In this document: positions 51,337 through 52,570 of the stretch, piece after piece
Numbering within the stretch: position 1 is the first letter of the stretch
Layout of the letters: each line of letters begins with the position of its first letter
DNA from: Subtercola sp.
GTDB taxonomy: Bacteria > Actinomycetota > Actinomycetes > Actinomycetales > Microbacteriaceae
Assembly: GCA_025463745.1 (NCBI GenBank)
Contig: JAODBB010000204.1
Span: forward strand, 1 to 52,570
DNA length: 52,570 nt
Direction: 5' to 3'
Program-made: the position numbers and the translations under genes
The notes under the pieces: model-generated
Databases searched by the model: none
Seen by the model: only the letters and a program-made list of their open reading frames with translations
Told to the model about the DNA's origin: nothing

Positions 51337-51342
51337 TAGCCT
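51337..51342 (+). promoter_or_regulatory. -10 box TAGCCT before the mannosyltransferase gene
   Basis: TAGCCT lies six bases before the ATG at 51349 with no ribosome site between, again fitting a leaderless mRNA. Confidence 0.35.
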
Positions 51343-51348
51343 TTCACC

Positions 51349-52497
51349 ATGAGGGTTGCGATTGTCACCGAAAGCTTTCTGCCTACCGTCAATGGAGTAA
51401 CCAACAGCGTCTGCAAGGTGCTCGACCACCTGCGCGAGAACGGGCACGATGCCATCGTGATCTGCCCCTCGGCTCACGCCCCGACGCACTATCGCGGCTT
51501 CCCTGTGCATCAGGTCGCCGCCATCGCCTACCGCGAGTTTCCTGTCGGCCTGCCCAATCTGCAGGTCTTGCGCCTGATCGCCGATTTCGCGCCCGACGTG
51601 CTGCACGCGGCCTCTCCTTTTCTCCTCGGCGCGCAGGCCATCGCTTCGGCCAACCGTCTCGGCATCCCCTCGGTAGCCATCTTCCAGACCGATCTGGCCG
51701 GGTACGCCGGGCGCAACCACCTCGGCCCCGCCACCAAGATCGCCTGGCGTTTCATGAAGTGGATTCATGACGGCGCCACGCTCACCCTCGTTCCGTCGAC
51801 GGCGTCGATGGATGATCTGCAGAAGCTCGGCGTCAAACACCTCCGGCACTGGGCCCGAGGCGTCGATCTCGCCGCCTTCCACCCCAATAACCGAACCCTG
51901 CCCGCAGCGCGCGCGCTCCGCGCGCGGTTGAGCCCGAACGGAGAGGTGGTCATCGGCTATGTGGGGCGCATCGCGCCGGAGAAGCAGCTCGAACGGATCG
52001 CCGGCCTTCGGGGGCTGCCGGGCATCCGCATCGCCCTCGTCGGCGACGGGCCGGCCCTGGCGCAGGTCACGGCCATCACTAAAGGAATGCCGGTGACCTT
52101 TCTCGGGCGGCTCAGCGGCGACGATCTCTCAGCCGCCTACGCCAGCTTCGACCTCTTTCTGCACACCGGCACCGAAGAGACGTTCGGGCAGACCCTGCAA
52201 GAGGCGCACGCCAGCGGACTGCCGGTGATCGCGCCGCGGGCGGGCGGCCCTATCGACCTGGTCGCCGACGGTGAGACGGGGTACCTGTTCGACCCGGCCG
52301 ATCCCGACGAAATGCGTGACCTCGTGTCAGACCTCGTCGCCAGCCCCACGCTGCGCCAGCGGATGGGCGAGGCGGGCCGTCGCCAGGTACTCGGACGCAC
52401 CTGGCAGAGCGTCTGCGGCGAATTGGTGAAGCACTACGAGTCCGTACTCAAGGTGCCTACACTGGAGGCGAGAAGGCAGCATCGGGCCCGACTTTAG
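51349..52497 (+). CDS. GT4 mannosyltransferase, MgtA-like
   Basis: The 382-residue GT-B enzyme starts RVAIVTESFLPTVNGVTNSV, typical of actinobacterial alpha-mannosyltransferases such as MgtA (Rv0557). The donor domain opens with VIGYVGRIAPEKQLERI and has the family 4 ExxxxxxxE motif in TETEETFGQTLQEAHASG-like GTEETFGQTLQEAHASGLP. It uses GDP-mannose to add mannose to phosphatidylinositol mannosides or glucuronosyl-diacylglycerol. Close relatives differ in acceptor, so MgtA is the best but not the only reading. It lies beside the GDP-mannose synthase gene on the opposite strand. Confidence 0.88.
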   Translation: MRVAIVTESFLPTVNGVTNSVCKVLDHLRENGHDAIVICPSAHAPTHYRGFPVHQVAAIAYREFPVGLPNLQVLRLIADFAPDVLHAASPFLLGAQAIASANRLGIPSVAIFQTDLAGYAGRNHLGPATKIAWRFMKWIHDGATLTLVPSTASMDDLQKLGVKHLRHWARGVDLAAFHPNNRTLPAARALRARLSPNGEVVIGYVGRIAPEKQLERIAGLRGLPGIRIALVGDGPALAQVTAITKGMPVTFLGRLSGDDLSAAYASFDLFLHTGTEETFGQTLQEAHASGLPVIAPRAGGPIDLVADGETGYLFDPADPDEMRDLVSDLVASPTLRQRMGEAGRRQVLGRTWQSVCGELVKHYESVLKVPTLEARRQHRARL

Positions 52498-52512
52498 TAA
52501 GGTCTGCCTTAC
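52497..52512. promoter_or_regulatory. Inverted repeat GTAAGG-TCTG-CCTTAC, DtxR/IdeR-like
   Basis: A perfect six-base inverted repeat with a four-base spacer starts at the last base of the mannosyltransferase gene. Its core AGGT-N2-GCCT matches the heart of DtxR/IdeR iron boxes. A TATGCT-like -10 follows about 30 bases later, pointing to an iron-controlled gene starting just outside the window. The last 58 bases hold no complete gene. Confidence 0.4.
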
Positions 52513-52570
52513 AAGACATTTCACGATGCGAACACTATGCTGAAGAAGATTTCGCACGGGCGCTGTATCG

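Noticed and set aside
1-52570. tRNA, rRNA, CRISPR, insertion sequences, attachment sites
   Set aside because: I scanned the spacers and saw no cloverleaf genes, repeat-spacer arrays, transposase frames or integrase. A dedicated RNA search would be needed to exclude small RNAs.

Overview
The window reads as a chromosomal segment of a high-GC actinobacterium, most likely of the family Microbacteriaceae. The base composition, GTG and TTG starts, short operon overlaps (ATGA, GTGA), probable leaderless genes, an acyl-CoA carboxylase epsilon subunit and an LpdA-type quinone reductase all point that way. No tRNA, rRNA, insertion sequence, integrase, prophage or CRISPR array was seen.

Left part (1-20.2 kb) is a surface polysaccharide region. 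It holds a Wzx-like flippase, several glycosyltransferases (GT4- and GT2-like cytoplasmic enzymes and one GT39-like membrane enzyme), an O-antigen ligase/polymerase-like membrane protein and a cytidylyltransferase-like protein. Two very large exported proteins lie within it. One is a 1572-residue propeller/FN3/LamG/PKD mosaic; the other is a 900-residue parallel beta-helix protein. They appear to share a jelly-roll-like module placed at opposite ends. A HipBA-type toxin-antitoxin pair with its own AT-rich control region sits between the glycosyltransferases.

The middle (20.2-33.9 kb) is housekeeping: a DUF4287/DUF5655 protein and accE, a convergent two-component operon (response regulator, DesK-type kinase, second membrane sensor-like protein), a TrmA-family RNA methyltransferase, maf, accA (biotin carboxylase plus BCCP), a SWIM-SNF2 helicase and lpdA. 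Part of this order matches the accE-maf-accA3 and lpdA-deoD-pmmB-add-deoA-cdd neighbourhoods of Mycobacterium tuberculosis, but the expected accD is absent beside accE.

The right part (34-50 kb) is a nucleoside uptake and salvage island. A BMP lipoprotein and an ABC importer (ATPase plus two permeases) bring nucleosides in. Cytidine deaminase, thymidine phosphorylase, adenosine deaminase, purine nucleoside phosphorylase, a nucleoside hydrolase and a phosphopento/hexomutase process bases and pentoses. Two IclR regulators, an orphan PTS EIIA-EIIB pair without EIIC, and an adenosylhomocysteinase-like protein with altered substrate residues complete it. The edge (50.1-52.6 kb) holds mannose-1-phosphate guanylyltransferase and a divergent MgtA-like mannosyltransferase, followed by an inverted repeat resembling an iron-regulator box.

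Intergenic regions repeatedly carry long, near-perfect hairpins without U-tracts. Several genes have a TANNNT hexamer only 6-8 bases before the start codon, consistent with leaderless transcription.
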